DNA of 20,635 nucleotides, taken from NCBI GenBank assembly GCA_021786915.1, contig JAJYMP010000508.1:1-20635 (forward strand). Reading direction: 5' to 3'. A program made the translations under genes and the position numbers. This DNA is from Chloroflexota bacterium. GTDB taxonomy: Bacteria; Chloroflexota; Limnocylindria; Limnocylindrales; CSP1-4. Positions 14,508 to 20,635 of the stretch are shown here, one piece after another (the stretch's first letter is position 1; every line of letters begins with the position of its first letter). The notes beneath the pieces were generated by a model. It was not told the origin of the DNA, made no database searches, and saw nothing but the letters and a program-made list of their open reading frames with translations.

Positions 14508-15236
14508 CTAGACCAGCGTCGCCGCGCGTGCCGCCGAGGCGATCGACCGGATCCGCACCACCTCCGCCGCCATGTCGTCGGCGCGGTAGAGCGCGGAGCC
14601 CGCGACGATCACGTCGGTCCCGCCCCGGCCGATGACCTCGGCCGTCGCGGCGCGTCCTCCCCCGTCGACCTGCACCTCGTTCGCCCCGCCGGGCGCCAGC
14701 CAGCTGCGCGCCGCGAGCAGCTTGGCGTCGGCCACGTCGGCCATGAACGACTGCCCGCCGAACCCGGGCTCAACGGTCATCACGAGCACGATGTCGAGGA
14801 GCTCGCGGTACGCGTCGAGCGCGGACAGCGGCGTCCCGGGCTTGACGGACAGCCCGGCGGACCGCCCCGCCTCGCGGATCCGGGCGAGCGCGGGCGCGAT
14901 CTGCGGCGCGGCGACCTCGACGTGGAACGTGATCGAGTCGCAGCCGGCGTCGAGGAACTGCCCGGTCCAGCGGCCCGGCTCGGCGATCATGAGGTGGGCG
15001 TCGAAGGGCAGCGAGGTGACCCGCCGGAGCGCCTCGATGGTCTTCCAGCCGAACGTCAGGTTCGGCACGAAGTGCCCGTCCATCACGTCGAGGTGGATCC
15101 GGTCGGCGCCCGCGTCGTCGGCCCGGCGCACCTCGTCGGCCAGCCGCGCCAGGTCGGAATCGAGGATGCTCGCCGCGATCAGCGCCTGCGGGCGGCGTGC
15201 GGTCACGGATGCGCCCGCGCCACGAGTGTTGGTCAA
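14508..15236 (-). CDS. rpe: Ribulose-phosphate 3-epimerase
   Basis: Rpe interconverts ribulose 5-phosphate and xylulose 5-phosphate in the pentose phosphate pathway. The sequence has the TIM-barrel hallmarks IAASILDSDLARL, HLDVMDGHFVPNLTFG, DAHLMI, LVMTVEPGFGGQSFM and VQVDGGG, including the His, Asp, His and Asp that bind the metal. Two starts are possible. TTG at 15236 gives 242 aa. It overlaps the rlmN stop by 4 nt (TTGA) and has GGGGAGGG six nt upstream. GTG at 15206 gives 232 aa but has a poor ribosome site. I prefer TTG on these grounds. Frames extending further upstream lie inside rlmN and are not real. The enzyme assignment is secure. Confidence 0.95.
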   Translation of the reverse strand: MTNTRGAGASVTARRPQALIAASILDSDLARLADEVRRADDAGADRIHLDVMDGHFVPNLTFGWKTIEALRRVTSLPFDAHLMIAEPGRWTGQFLDAGCDSITFHVEVAAPQIAPALARIREAGRSAGLSVKPGTPLSALDAYRELLDIVLVMTVEPGFGGQSFMADVADAKLLAARSWLAPGGANEVQVDGGGRAATAEVIGRGGTDVIVAGSALYRADDMAAEVVRIRSIASAARAATLV

Positions 15237-16516
15237 GCGCCACCCTCCCCGTCTGTCCCCTCGCCCGCACCCACCGGCGACGGCCCGCTGGCGCGCTCGC
15301 CGCGGAGCGCGGCCGCGGACTGGGCGACGATCCGCTCGCGCCGCCGCTGGACCACCGCCGGTGTCGGCTGGCCCTGCTGCTCGGCCGCCAGCTGCCCGCA
15401 TGCCGCGCCGATCTCGGTGCCGCGGTTGAACCGGATCGTGACGGCGATCCCGGCCGCGCGGACGCGCTCGGCGAACCGCTCCACCACCGGGATGGGGCTG
15501 CCCGTCCACGGCGTGTGGGCCACCTGGTTCATCGGGATCAGGTTCACGTGGGCGAGGTCGCCGCGGAGCAGCTCGGCGAGCGCGTCGGCGTCGGCGTCCG
15601 TGTCGTTGATGCCCTCGATCATCGTCAGTTCGTACGTCACCCGTCGGCCGGTCGCGTCGGCGTGCTCGCGGGCGGCGCCCACGACCTCCTCCACGGGCCA
15701 CCGCCGGTTGAGTGGCACCAGCACGTCGCGGAGCGGGTTGCGTGCGGCGTGGATCGAGATGGCGAGCGTGAACTGCGGGCCGAGCGCGGTGAGCCGGCGG
15801 ATGCCGGGCACCACGCCCGAGGTCGATACGGTGATGTGCCGCGCGCCGAGGCCGAACCGGGCCGGGTCGTTGAGCGCCTCGATCGCCTCGAGCACCCGGT
15901 CGAGGTTCATCAGCGGCTCGCCCATGCCCATGAACACGATGTTGGTGAGGTGCTTGTCGTCGGCCGCCAGGCGGTGCTGGGCCGCGCGGACCTGGTCCAC
16001 GATCTCGGCCGTCTCGAGGTCGCGCTCCATTCCGAGCTCGCCCGTGGCGCAGAACGGGCAGCCCACCGCGCAGCCGGCCTGCGAGCTGATGCACAGCGTG
16101 TGGCGCTCACGGGCGCCGGCGCGCGCCGGGTAGTGCATGAGCACCGACTCGACCAGCAGCCCGTCGGACAGGCGGTGGACGGCCTTCTCGGTGAGCGCCC
16201 CGTCCGTGAGGCGGACCTCGGTCTCGGCCATCGTGTCGAACCGGAAGGCCGTGGCCAGCTGCTCGCGCACGCTCGCGGGCAGCGTGAGGACGTCGTCGAA
16301 CGACCCCTGGCGGCCGCGCCAGACCGCGTCGAGCACCTGCCGGGCGCGGTACGCCGGCAGCCCGTGCTCCTTGGCCCAGGCCGTCAGCTCGTCCGGGGCG
16401 AGGCCGGAGATCCCGGGCCGCTCGTCGCGGGGGCGCGTGGCCGACGGGGCGGGCCGGAGGCCGAAGAACGGGGTGATGTCGGGGGGCTGCGTGGTCATCG
16501 CCACCGATTCTGGCAT
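15233..16516 (-). CDS. rlmN: Dual-specificity 23S rRNA/tRNA (adenine-C2)-methyltransferase RlmN
   Basis: RlmN is a radical-SAM enzyme that methylates A2503 of 23S rRNA and A37 of some tRNAs. The 427-aa product has the iron-sulfur motif CxxxCxxC at Cys149, Cys153 and Cys156 (SQAGCAVGCPFCATG). It also has GMGEPLMN (197-204), AISIHA, the YELTMIEGIND strand-loop and the C-terminal ACGQL with Cys373, which matches the cysteine that takes part in catalysis. N- and C-terminal tails make it longer than the usual 350-390 aa. The ATG at 16516 lacks a clear ribosome site. An internal ATG at 16498 is an alternative start and would remove six residues. It begins 29 nt after the 154-aa membrane protein gene and overlaps rpe by 4 nt. 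Confidence 0.96.
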   Translation of the reverse strand: MPESVAMTTQPPDITPFFGLRPAPSATRPRDERPGISGLAPDELTAWAKEHGLPAYRARQVLDAVWRGRQGSFDDVLTLPASVREQLATAFRFDTMAETEVRLTDGALTEKAVHRLSDGLLVESVLMHYPARAGARERHTLCISSQAGCAVGCPFCATGELGMERDLETAEIVDQVRAAQHRLAADDKHLTNIVFMGMGEPLMNLDRVLEAIEALNDPARFGLGARHITVSTSGVVPGIRRLTALGPQFTLAISIHAARNPLRDVLVPLNRRWPVEEVVGAAREHADATGRRVTYELTMIEGINDTDADADALAELLRGDLAHVNLIPMNQVAHTPWTGSPIPVVERFAERVRAAGIAVTIRFNRGTEIGAACGQLAAEQQGQPTPAVVQRRRERIVAQSAAALRGERASGPSPVGAGEGTDGEGGA

Positions 16517-16545
16517 GGACGGGCGCAGAGGGGCGGGCGACCGCT

Positions 16546-17010
16546 CTACTGCCCCGGCGGGAAGCTGTCGTAGATGATGGTCCCGGGCCCGCCGAACCCC
16601 TGCCGCATGTGGCCCATCTGCTGCAGGACCGAGAAGAAGACGAGCAGGAAGATCACGATCCCCACGACTCCGATGATCACCTTGAGGGTCGCGAAGCCCT
16701 CAAGGGCGTCGGCGCGCGGGTCGCGCTCCGTGTAGCAGGGAAGCACCGCGGGAAGTTCCGCCTCGACACCGGCCACGTAGGTGATGACCAGGCTGCCGCC
16801 CGATCCCGCGAGGTAGGAGACGGCGCCCGTCGCGATCGCGTCGCCGATCGGGGCGCCCGAGGCGGCGTCGTCCTCCCACCGCTCGCCGGCGATCTTCCAG
16901 CCCGCCGCCGCGAAGGCCTGGACCTGGGGCTCAGCGGCCTCGCGGGCGCTGTCCTGCGAAGGCCCGGGATAGCGCCGCTCGACCGTGGCGCCAGCTGCGT
17001 AGGCTCCCAT
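16546..17010 (-). CDS. Hypothetical single-pass membrane protein
   Basis: I do not recognise this 154-aa protein. Residues about 30-85 look like a small alpha/beta domain (VQAFAAAGWKIAGERW, then GGSLVITYVAGVEAEL). One hydrophobic helix follows at about 110-129 (KVIIGVVGIVIFLLVFFSVL). The short Gly/Pro-containing tail ends in PPGQ. There is no signal peptide, so an N-inside anchor or a C-terminal-half anchor is likely. The ATG at 17010 has GAGGAGGGG close upstream, which supports it as a real gene. It lies between fmt (112-nt gap) and rlmN (29-nt gap), roughly where many relatives of this locus keep the rRNA methyltransferase rsmB, but it shows no similarity to that. Function unknown. Confidence 0.75.
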   Translation of the reverse strand: MGAYAAGATVERRYPGPSQDSAREAAEPQVQAFAAAGWKIAGERWEDDAASGAPIGDAIATGAVSYLAGSGGSLVITYVAGVEAELPAVLPCYTERDPRADALEGFATLKVIIGVVGIVIFLLVFFSVLQQMGHMRQGFGGPGTIIYDSFPPGQ

Positions 17011-17122
17011 CCGTCCCCTCCTCGGCTCGTCGTGCCGTAGCGGGACCAGCGTAGCGAACGCCAGCCGTGCCCGATGCGGCTGCGCGACTGACCGGGATGC
17101 GTCGTGCGGCGGCAGACCAGGC

Positions 17123-18067
17123 TCAGCCGCGACCGCGACTTCGTCCCCGGAGCCAGTCGGCTCCGGGCATCGGGCGCCTGCCGGGCGGCGTCACGCGCTC
17201 GAGGACGAGACGCCCCTCGGCCGTGGCGAGCGCAGGCTCCGCGCCCTGGCGGACGAGCGCACCCGGGACGTCATCGGGCTGCCCGGGCTCGACGCGCGCG
17301 GCCCCCACCACGAGCCGCTCGCCGTCGACCTCCGCGTAGGTGCCCGGCCAGGGCTGATAGGCGCGGACGAGGCGCTCGAGCTCGACGGCCGGGCGCCCGG
17401 GATCGAGAAGGCCGTCGGCGCGCCGGAGCGGGCGGGTCATCGCCGCGCCCTCGCCGGACTGGGGCACCGCGGGCAGCTCCCCGTCCAGCCAGGCGCCGAG
17501 CGAGCGGTCCAGCAGCTCCGCCGACAGCTCGGCGAGGCGCGCCTCGAGCTCGGGCGCGGCCTCCCGGCCGGTCAGCGAAACCCGCTCCTGCGCCACCAGC
17601 GGCCCCGTGTCGAGCCCGGCGTCCATGCGCATCAGGGCGACCGCCGTCTCGGCGTCGCCCGCGGCGATGGTCGCGGGGATCGGTGACGCGCCGCGCCAGC
17701 GGGGCAGCGCCGACGGGTGCAGGTTGAGCGCGCCGTGCGGCAGGCCGAGCAGTGCCGGCGGGACGATCTGGCCGTAGTCCGCGAGGACGGCGAGCGACGG
17801 CCCGAGTGCCAGCACGGCGTCGATCGCCTCGGGCGCGCGAAGCCGCTCGGGCGTCAGGACGGGGGCCAGGCCCAGTTCCGCGGCCAGCGCCCCGATCGCC
17901 GTCGGCGTGAGCCTGGCATGGCGCCCGACGGGACGGCCCGGGGCGGTCACGACCCCAACCAGCTCCACCCGGGGATGGGCGGCGAGCCGCCGCAGCGCCG
18001 GAGCCCCGAACGCGCCGGAGCCCAGATAGACCGTCCGGACGCGATCGCCCGCCGGCCCCCCGCTCAC
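17123..18067 (-). CDS. fmt: Methionyl-tRNA formyltransferase
   Basis: Fmt formylates initiator Met-tRNA using 10-formyltetrahydrofolate. The 314-aa product has an N-terminal Rossmann-type formyltransferase domain (VYLGSGAFGAPALRRL) and the catalytic triad: Asn115 and His117 in ALNLHPSALPRWRGASPI, and Asp153 in MDAGLDTGPL. A C-terminal OB-fold tRNA-binding region follows (LVRAYQPWPGTYAEVDG). The strand usually reading AYGQILP is ADYGQIVP here. The length is standard. GTG at 18067 overlaps the def stop by 4 nt. The def-fmt pair (deformylase and formyltransferase) is the classic arrangement. Confidence 0.96.
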   Translation of the reverse strand: MSGGPAGDRVRTVYLGSGAFGAPALRRLAAHPRVELVGVVTAPGRPVGRHARLTPTAIGALAAELGLAPVLTPERLRAPEAIDAVLALGPSLAVLADYGQIVPPALLGLPHGALNLHPSALPRWRGASPIPATIAAGDAETAVALMRMDAGLDTGPLVAQERVSLTGREAAPELEARLAELSAELLDRSLGAWLDGELPAVPQSGEGAAMTRPLRRADGLLDPGRPAVELERLVRAYQPWPGTYAEVDGERLVVGAARVEPGQPDDVPGALVRQGAEPALATAEGRLVLERVTPPGRRPMPGADWLRGRSRGRG

Positions 18068-18615
18068 GCCAGTGCCTTGGCGGCCCTTCGGCTGCGAGTG
18101 CGCGGCGTGGCAGCCGTCGGGTCGGCCTCGTCGTCCTCGTCATCACCCTGGCCCACGGCGATCAGCTCGTCCATGGAGGCCAGGTAGTCGATGAACAGCT
18201 TGCCGTCGAGATGGTCGAGCTCATGCTGGAGCGCGCGCCCCAGGAGCCCCGAGCCCTGGACCTTGAACCGCTTGCCGCGCCGGTCCTGGGCCACGACCCA
18301 GACCTTCTCCTTGCGGGTCACGTAGGCGAAGTAGCCCGGGATCGACAGGCAGCCCTCGAGGTCGCGGTCGGTGCCGTCGGACCGCACGATCATCGGGTTG
18401 ACGAGCTCGTAGAGGTGGTCCTCCACCTCCACCACCGCGCACCGCATCGCCTCGCCCAGCTGCGGCGCCGCCAGGCCGACGCCCGGCGCCGCGCGCATCG
18501 TCGCGGTCAGGTCGTCGAGCAGTTCGTGGAGGTACTTGCCGAAGCTGTCCACGGTCTCGCCCCTGAGGCGGAGTCGCGGATCACCGAGGAGGACGATGGG
18601 TCGAACGGAGCTCAT
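18064..18615 (-). CDS. def: Peptide deformylase
   Basis: This metalloenzyme removes the N-formyl group from new proteins. The 183-aa product has all three signatures: GVGLAAPQ (45-52), EGCLS with metal ligand Cys89, and HELDH (131-135) with two His ligands and the catalytic Glu. A charged tail of about 25 residues (acidic, then Arg/Lys-rich) follows the catalytic domain. The ATG at 18615 was chosen because it gives the usual beginning (RPIVLLGDPRLR). Frames further upstream cross the hairpin and the preceding gene. No ribosome site is visible. A TATACT box ends eight nt before the ATG, so the mRNA may be leaderless. Confidence 0.96.
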   Translation of the reverse strand: MSSVRPIVLLGDPRLRLRGETVDSFGKYLHELLDDLTATMRAAPGVGLAAPQLGEAMRCAVVEVEDHLYELVNPMIVRSDGTDRDLEGCLSIPGYFAYVTRKEKVWVVAQDRRGKRFKVQGSGLLGRALQHELDHLDGKLFIDYLASMDELIAVGQGDDEDDEADPTAATPRTRSRRAAKALA

Positions 18616-18629
18616 GGCGGCGAAGTATA
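18616..18629 (-). promoter_or_regulatory. Probable -10 element for a leaderless def-fmt transcript
   Basis: The minus strand has TATACT (18624-18629), five of six consensus bases, in a very GC-rich context. It is separated from the def ATG by eight nt, so transcription would start at or very near the A of the start codon. No -35 match is present. The upstream DNA is the GC-rich hairpin 18634-18665. Confidence 0.5.
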
Positions 18630-18633
18630 CGGA

Positions 18634-18665
18634 ACGGGGCGCCGCCCACCCGGGCGACGCCCCGT
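18634..18665 (-). terminator. 14-bp hairpin after the 139-aa gene
   Basis: ACGGGGCGTCGCCC pairs with GGGCGGCGCCCCGT (14 bp, one U-G wobble) around a GGGT loop, 12 nt after the stop codon of the 139-aa gene. The stem is very stable but lacks a following T-run. It may be a terminator of a GC-rich type or a 3'-end stabiliser. It abuts the proposed def promoter. Confidence 0.6.
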
Positions 18666-18677
18666 CGTCCGGATCGA

Positions 18678-19097
18678 CTACGACAGCGGGCCGCCGGGGA
18701 GCTCGGCCGGCGGCTCGGCGGGAGGCTCGCCAGGGGTACCCGGCTCGCCGGTCGCCTTCGCAGCCGCGTTCTCGCTGCGCCAGTCGGCGGCCACGGTCTG
18801 GGCCTTCTCGGCGAATCGCTGTCCGTACTCGACCGTCGCCTCGGCGGCCTTCTGGGCGATCGGCCCGGCCTTCACGGCGGCCACGGCGGCGAGCTCGGCC
18901 GCCTTGGCGCCCACGTCGCGGGCGACCGGCGCGGCCTCCCGCGCGATGTTCTGGATCATCGCCTCGAGCTGGGCGAGCCACTCCCGGGCGCGGGAGCCAG
19001 AGGCGGCGTCGGGGAGCGGCTCGTCGGCCATCCCGTCGCCGGCCGGCGTGCGCTCCGGCGTGGGCTCGTTGGCGTCGAGCGGCTGCTGGTCGGTCAT
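18678..19097 (-). CDS. Hypothetical Ala/Glu/Pro-rich soluble protein
   Basis: I do not recognise this 139-aa protein. It has a polar, probably disordered N terminus (about 1-35). A long Ala-rich amphipathic helical stretch follows (about 36-112, with segments such as REWLAQLEAMIQNIAREAAP and KAGPIAQKAAEATVEYG). The tail is Pro/Gly/Glu-rich. There is no signal peptide, membrane segment or cysteine. The composition recalls LEA-like or apolipoprotein-like helical proteins, but that is only a resemblance. The ATG at 19097 has a near-perfect AAAGGAGGT ribosome site six nt upstream, the strongest in the window, which suggests high expression. A hairpin follows the stop codon. It lies between priA (91-nt gap) and def. 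Confidence 0.8.
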   Translation of the reverse strand: MTDQQPLDANEPTPERTPAGDGMADEPLPDAASGSRAREWLAQLEAMIQNIAREAAPVARDVGAKAAELAAVAAVKAGPIAQKAAEATVEYGQRFAEKAQTVAADWRSENAAAKATGEPGTPGEPPAEPPAELPGGPLS

Positions 19098-19188
19098 GGC
19101 GGACCTCCTTTGATCGTGTCGCTCCATTGTCGCCATCTGGCCGAAACGTGCGAGTGCCGTCGGTCGGGTCGTCCCCCAGAAAACGCCG

Positions 19189-20635
19189 CTACAAGAGCGT
19201 CTCAGGATCCACGTCGACGCTCCACGGGGCGCCGGGCGGCGGGTCAAGCAGCGCCACGGGATCGGGCCCGCGCAGGATCACGTGGTAGCGCCACTTCTCG
19301 GCGCGCCGGGCGATGAACGCGGGCGCCGGGCCGACCACCTGGACCAGGGGCGCCTGGAACCGGGCCCGCGCCCGCAGCTGCTCGGCGTACGCAGCCGCGG
19401 CCTTCTCCGCGGCCTCCCGCTCGGCCATGCCCACCGTGAGCTTCACCAGCCGGCCGAACGGCGGCGAGCCGAACCGGCGCCGAAGGTCGAGCTCCTCGTC
19501 GTAGAAGGCGGCGGCGTCGCGCTCCGCCACGGCGGTGATGGCCCGGTGGTCGGGCCGGTACGTCTGGATGAACGCAGCGCCCGGCCGGCTGCCGCGGCCT
19601 GCGCGACCCACCGCCTGCGCGAGCAGCTGGTACGTCCGCTCGGCGGCCCGCTCGTCGGGCAGGTTGAGCGCCACGTCCGCGGACACGACGCCCACGAGGG
19701 TCACCTCGGGCACGTCGATCCCCTTGGCCACGAGGCTCGTCCCCACCAGCACGTCGAGCTGCCCGGCGGCGAACGCGTCGAGCACGCGCTCGGTGGCGCC
19801 CTTGCGCTCGGCGACGTCGCGGTCGAGCCGCCCGGTGCGCAGGTGCGGGAACCGGTCGCGGACCTCGCGTTCGACCCGCTCCGTGCCGCCGCCCAGGTAC
19901 CGGATGCGCGGCGAGGCGCACGCCGGGCAGCGGGTTGCCGGTGGCCAGGCGCGGCCGCAGTGGTGGCATCTGAGCGTCGTGCCCGCCTGGTGGTAGACGA
20001 GCGGGCGTTCGCAGTCCGGGCAGGCCTGGACGTGGCCGCAGTCGCGACAGACCACCACTGATGCCGTGCCACGGCGATTGAGGACCAGGATCGCGCGGTC
20101 GCCGTGGGCGGTGTCGAGCGCCGCCATCGCGTCGGCGAGCGGCGCCGAGAGGATCCCGCGGTTCCCGGCCGCGAGCTCCGCCCGCATGTCCACGACGGTC
20201 ACCGTCGGCTCCGTGCCCGCGGCGCGCGTCGGGAGCACGAGGCGGCGGTACTCCCCTTCCCTCGCCCTGCCCACGCTCTCGACCGACGGCGTGGCGCTGC
20301 CGAGCACCACCGCCGCCCCGGCCCGCACGCCGAGGTCGATGGCCGCGTCGCGCGCCTGGAACCGCGGCGTGCGGTCGCTCTTGTAGGCCGGGTCGTGCTC
20401 CTCGTCCACGACGATCAGCCCCACGTCCGCGAGCGGCGCCAGGACGGCGGTCCGCGTCCCGACCACCACGTCGGCGCCGCCCGCCCGGATCCGCCGCCAC
20501 TCGTCGGCGCGCTCGCCCTCGCCCAGGGCGGAGTGGAGGACCGCGATCCGCGCCGCCAGGTCCGCCCGAAGCCGGTCGACGACGGGCGTCGCCAGCGCAA
20601 TCTCCGGCACGAGCAGCAGGGCCGGCCGGCCGGCG
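19189..20635 (-). CDS. priA: Primosomal protein N' (PriA), 5' end outside window
   Basis: PriA restarts replication at forks outside oriC. About 482 C-terminal residues are visible, beginning just after the Walker A motif, with AGRPALLLVPEIALATP reading up to the window edge. Visible features are the VVDEEHDPAYKSD Walker B box, LGSATPSVES, and the zinc-binding insertion with eight cysteines (CRDCGHVQACPDC, then CHHCGRAWPPATRCPAC). Motif V-like GTSLVAKGIDVPEVTLV and motif VI-like QLLAQAVGRAGRG follow, then the C-terminal domain ending in PWSVDVDPETLL. The N-terminal DNA-binding domains and Walker A lie beyond 20635. The priA-def-fmt order is conserved in many bacteria. Assignment is secure. 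Confidence 0.97.
   Translation of the reverse strand, partial: AGRPALLLVPEIALATPVVDRLRADLAARIAVLHSALGEGERADEWRRIRAGGADVVVGTRTAVLAPLADVGLIVVDEEHDPAYKSDRTPRFQARDAAIDLGVRAGAAVVLGSATPSVESVGRAREGEYRRLVLPTRAAGTEPTVTVVDMRAELAAGNRGILSAPLADAMAALDTAHGDRAILVLNRRGTASVVVCRDCGHVQACPDCERPLVYHQAGTTLRCHHCGRAWPPATRCPACASPRIRYLGGGTERVEREVRDRFPHLRTGRLDRDVAERKGATERVLDAFAAGQLDVLVGTSLVAKGIDVPEVTLVGVVSADVALNLPDERAAERTYQLLAQAVGRAGRGSRPGAAFIQTYRPDHRAITAVAERDAAAFYDEELDLRRRFGSPPFGRLVKLTVGMAEREAAEKAAAAYAEQLRARARFQAPLVQVVGPAPAFIARRAEKWRYHVILRGPDPVALLDPPPGAPWSVDVDPETLL

Noticed and set aside
15237..16094. N-terminal extension of rpe into rlmN
   Set aside because: The extra residues are an alternative frame inside rlmN with no Rpe-like sequence. 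Good starts exist at 15236 and 15206.
18616..18981. N-terminal extension of def through the hairpin into the 139-aa gene
   Set aside because: The extension is Arg/Gly-rich, overlaps another gene and a 14-bp hairpin, and adds nothing known for deformylases.
20617..20635. GGCC-rich palindromic stretch at the right edge
   Set aside because: It encodes PriA residues (AGRPALL) in frame and is explained by codon use in a GC-rich gene.
1..20635. Search for CRISPR repeats, tRNA or rRNA genes, insertion-sequence ends, transposases, toxin-antitoxin or defence genes
   Set aside because: I saw no regularly spaced repeats, cloverleaf candidates, transposase motifs or defence domains. All gene-sized frames are accounted for by housekeeping genes or shadows.

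Overview
This is a very GC-rich bacterial chromosomal window (over 70% G+C by eye) with tightly packed housekeeping genes. All genes but one are on the minus strand, so transcription runs from the right edge to the left. Many starts are GTG, genes often overlap by 4 nt (GTGA, ATGA or TTGA), and intergenic gaps are short. Gene content and order suggest a high-GC relative of Gram-positive bacteria. Chloroflexota (perhaps a Limnocylindria-like soil or freshwater lineage) is my best guess, with Actinomycetota second. This is an inference, because there is no rRNA or other direct marker.

Layout in transcription order, right to left. (1) priA (5' end outside the window), an unknown 139-aa Ala/Glu/Pro-rich protein, a 14-bp hairpin, then a probable leaderless promoter for def-fmt. 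(2) A 154-aa single-pass membrane protein of unknown function, rlmN, rpe, dtd and a secreted phosphoesterase-family lipoprotein, closely spaced or overlapping. (3) A 290-nt intergenic stretch, then rpmB, the only plus-strand gene. rpmB diverges from an Asp23-family gene through two overlapping extended -10 elements. (4) Asp23-family gene (YloU position), FakA/YloV-like DAK2 protein, recG, rsmD, coaD. (5) A DivIVA/SepIVA-like coiled-coil protein that appears to start at CTG, DUF177, a 249-nt leader region, rpmF, plsX, a second short Asp23-family gene (YqhY position), nusB, acpP, rnc and smc. smc is cut by the left edge in its hinge domain.

Together the genes cover translation (def, fmt, rlmN, dtd, rpmB, rpmF, rsmD), phospholipid and fatty-acid supply (plsX, acpP, FakA-like, coaD for CoA), DNA replication and restart (priA, recG, smc), RNA processing and antitermination (rnc, nusB), and central carbon metabolism (rpe). 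The order recalls the Bacillus subtilis block priA-def-fmt...rlmN...rpe...rpmB-yloU-yloV...recG...plsX...acpP-rnc-smc. A second conserved block, rsmD-coaD-...-DUF177-rpmF, is inserted between recG and plsX.

I found no mobile element, CRISPR array, tRNA, rRNA, phage or defence gene. The window looks like core genome, and I do not see a new multi-gene system. The points worth a second look are a Ser in place of a metal-binding Asp in RNase III, the CTG start, the overlapping divergent promoters, the leaderless def promoter next to a hairpin, and three proteins without a clear role.
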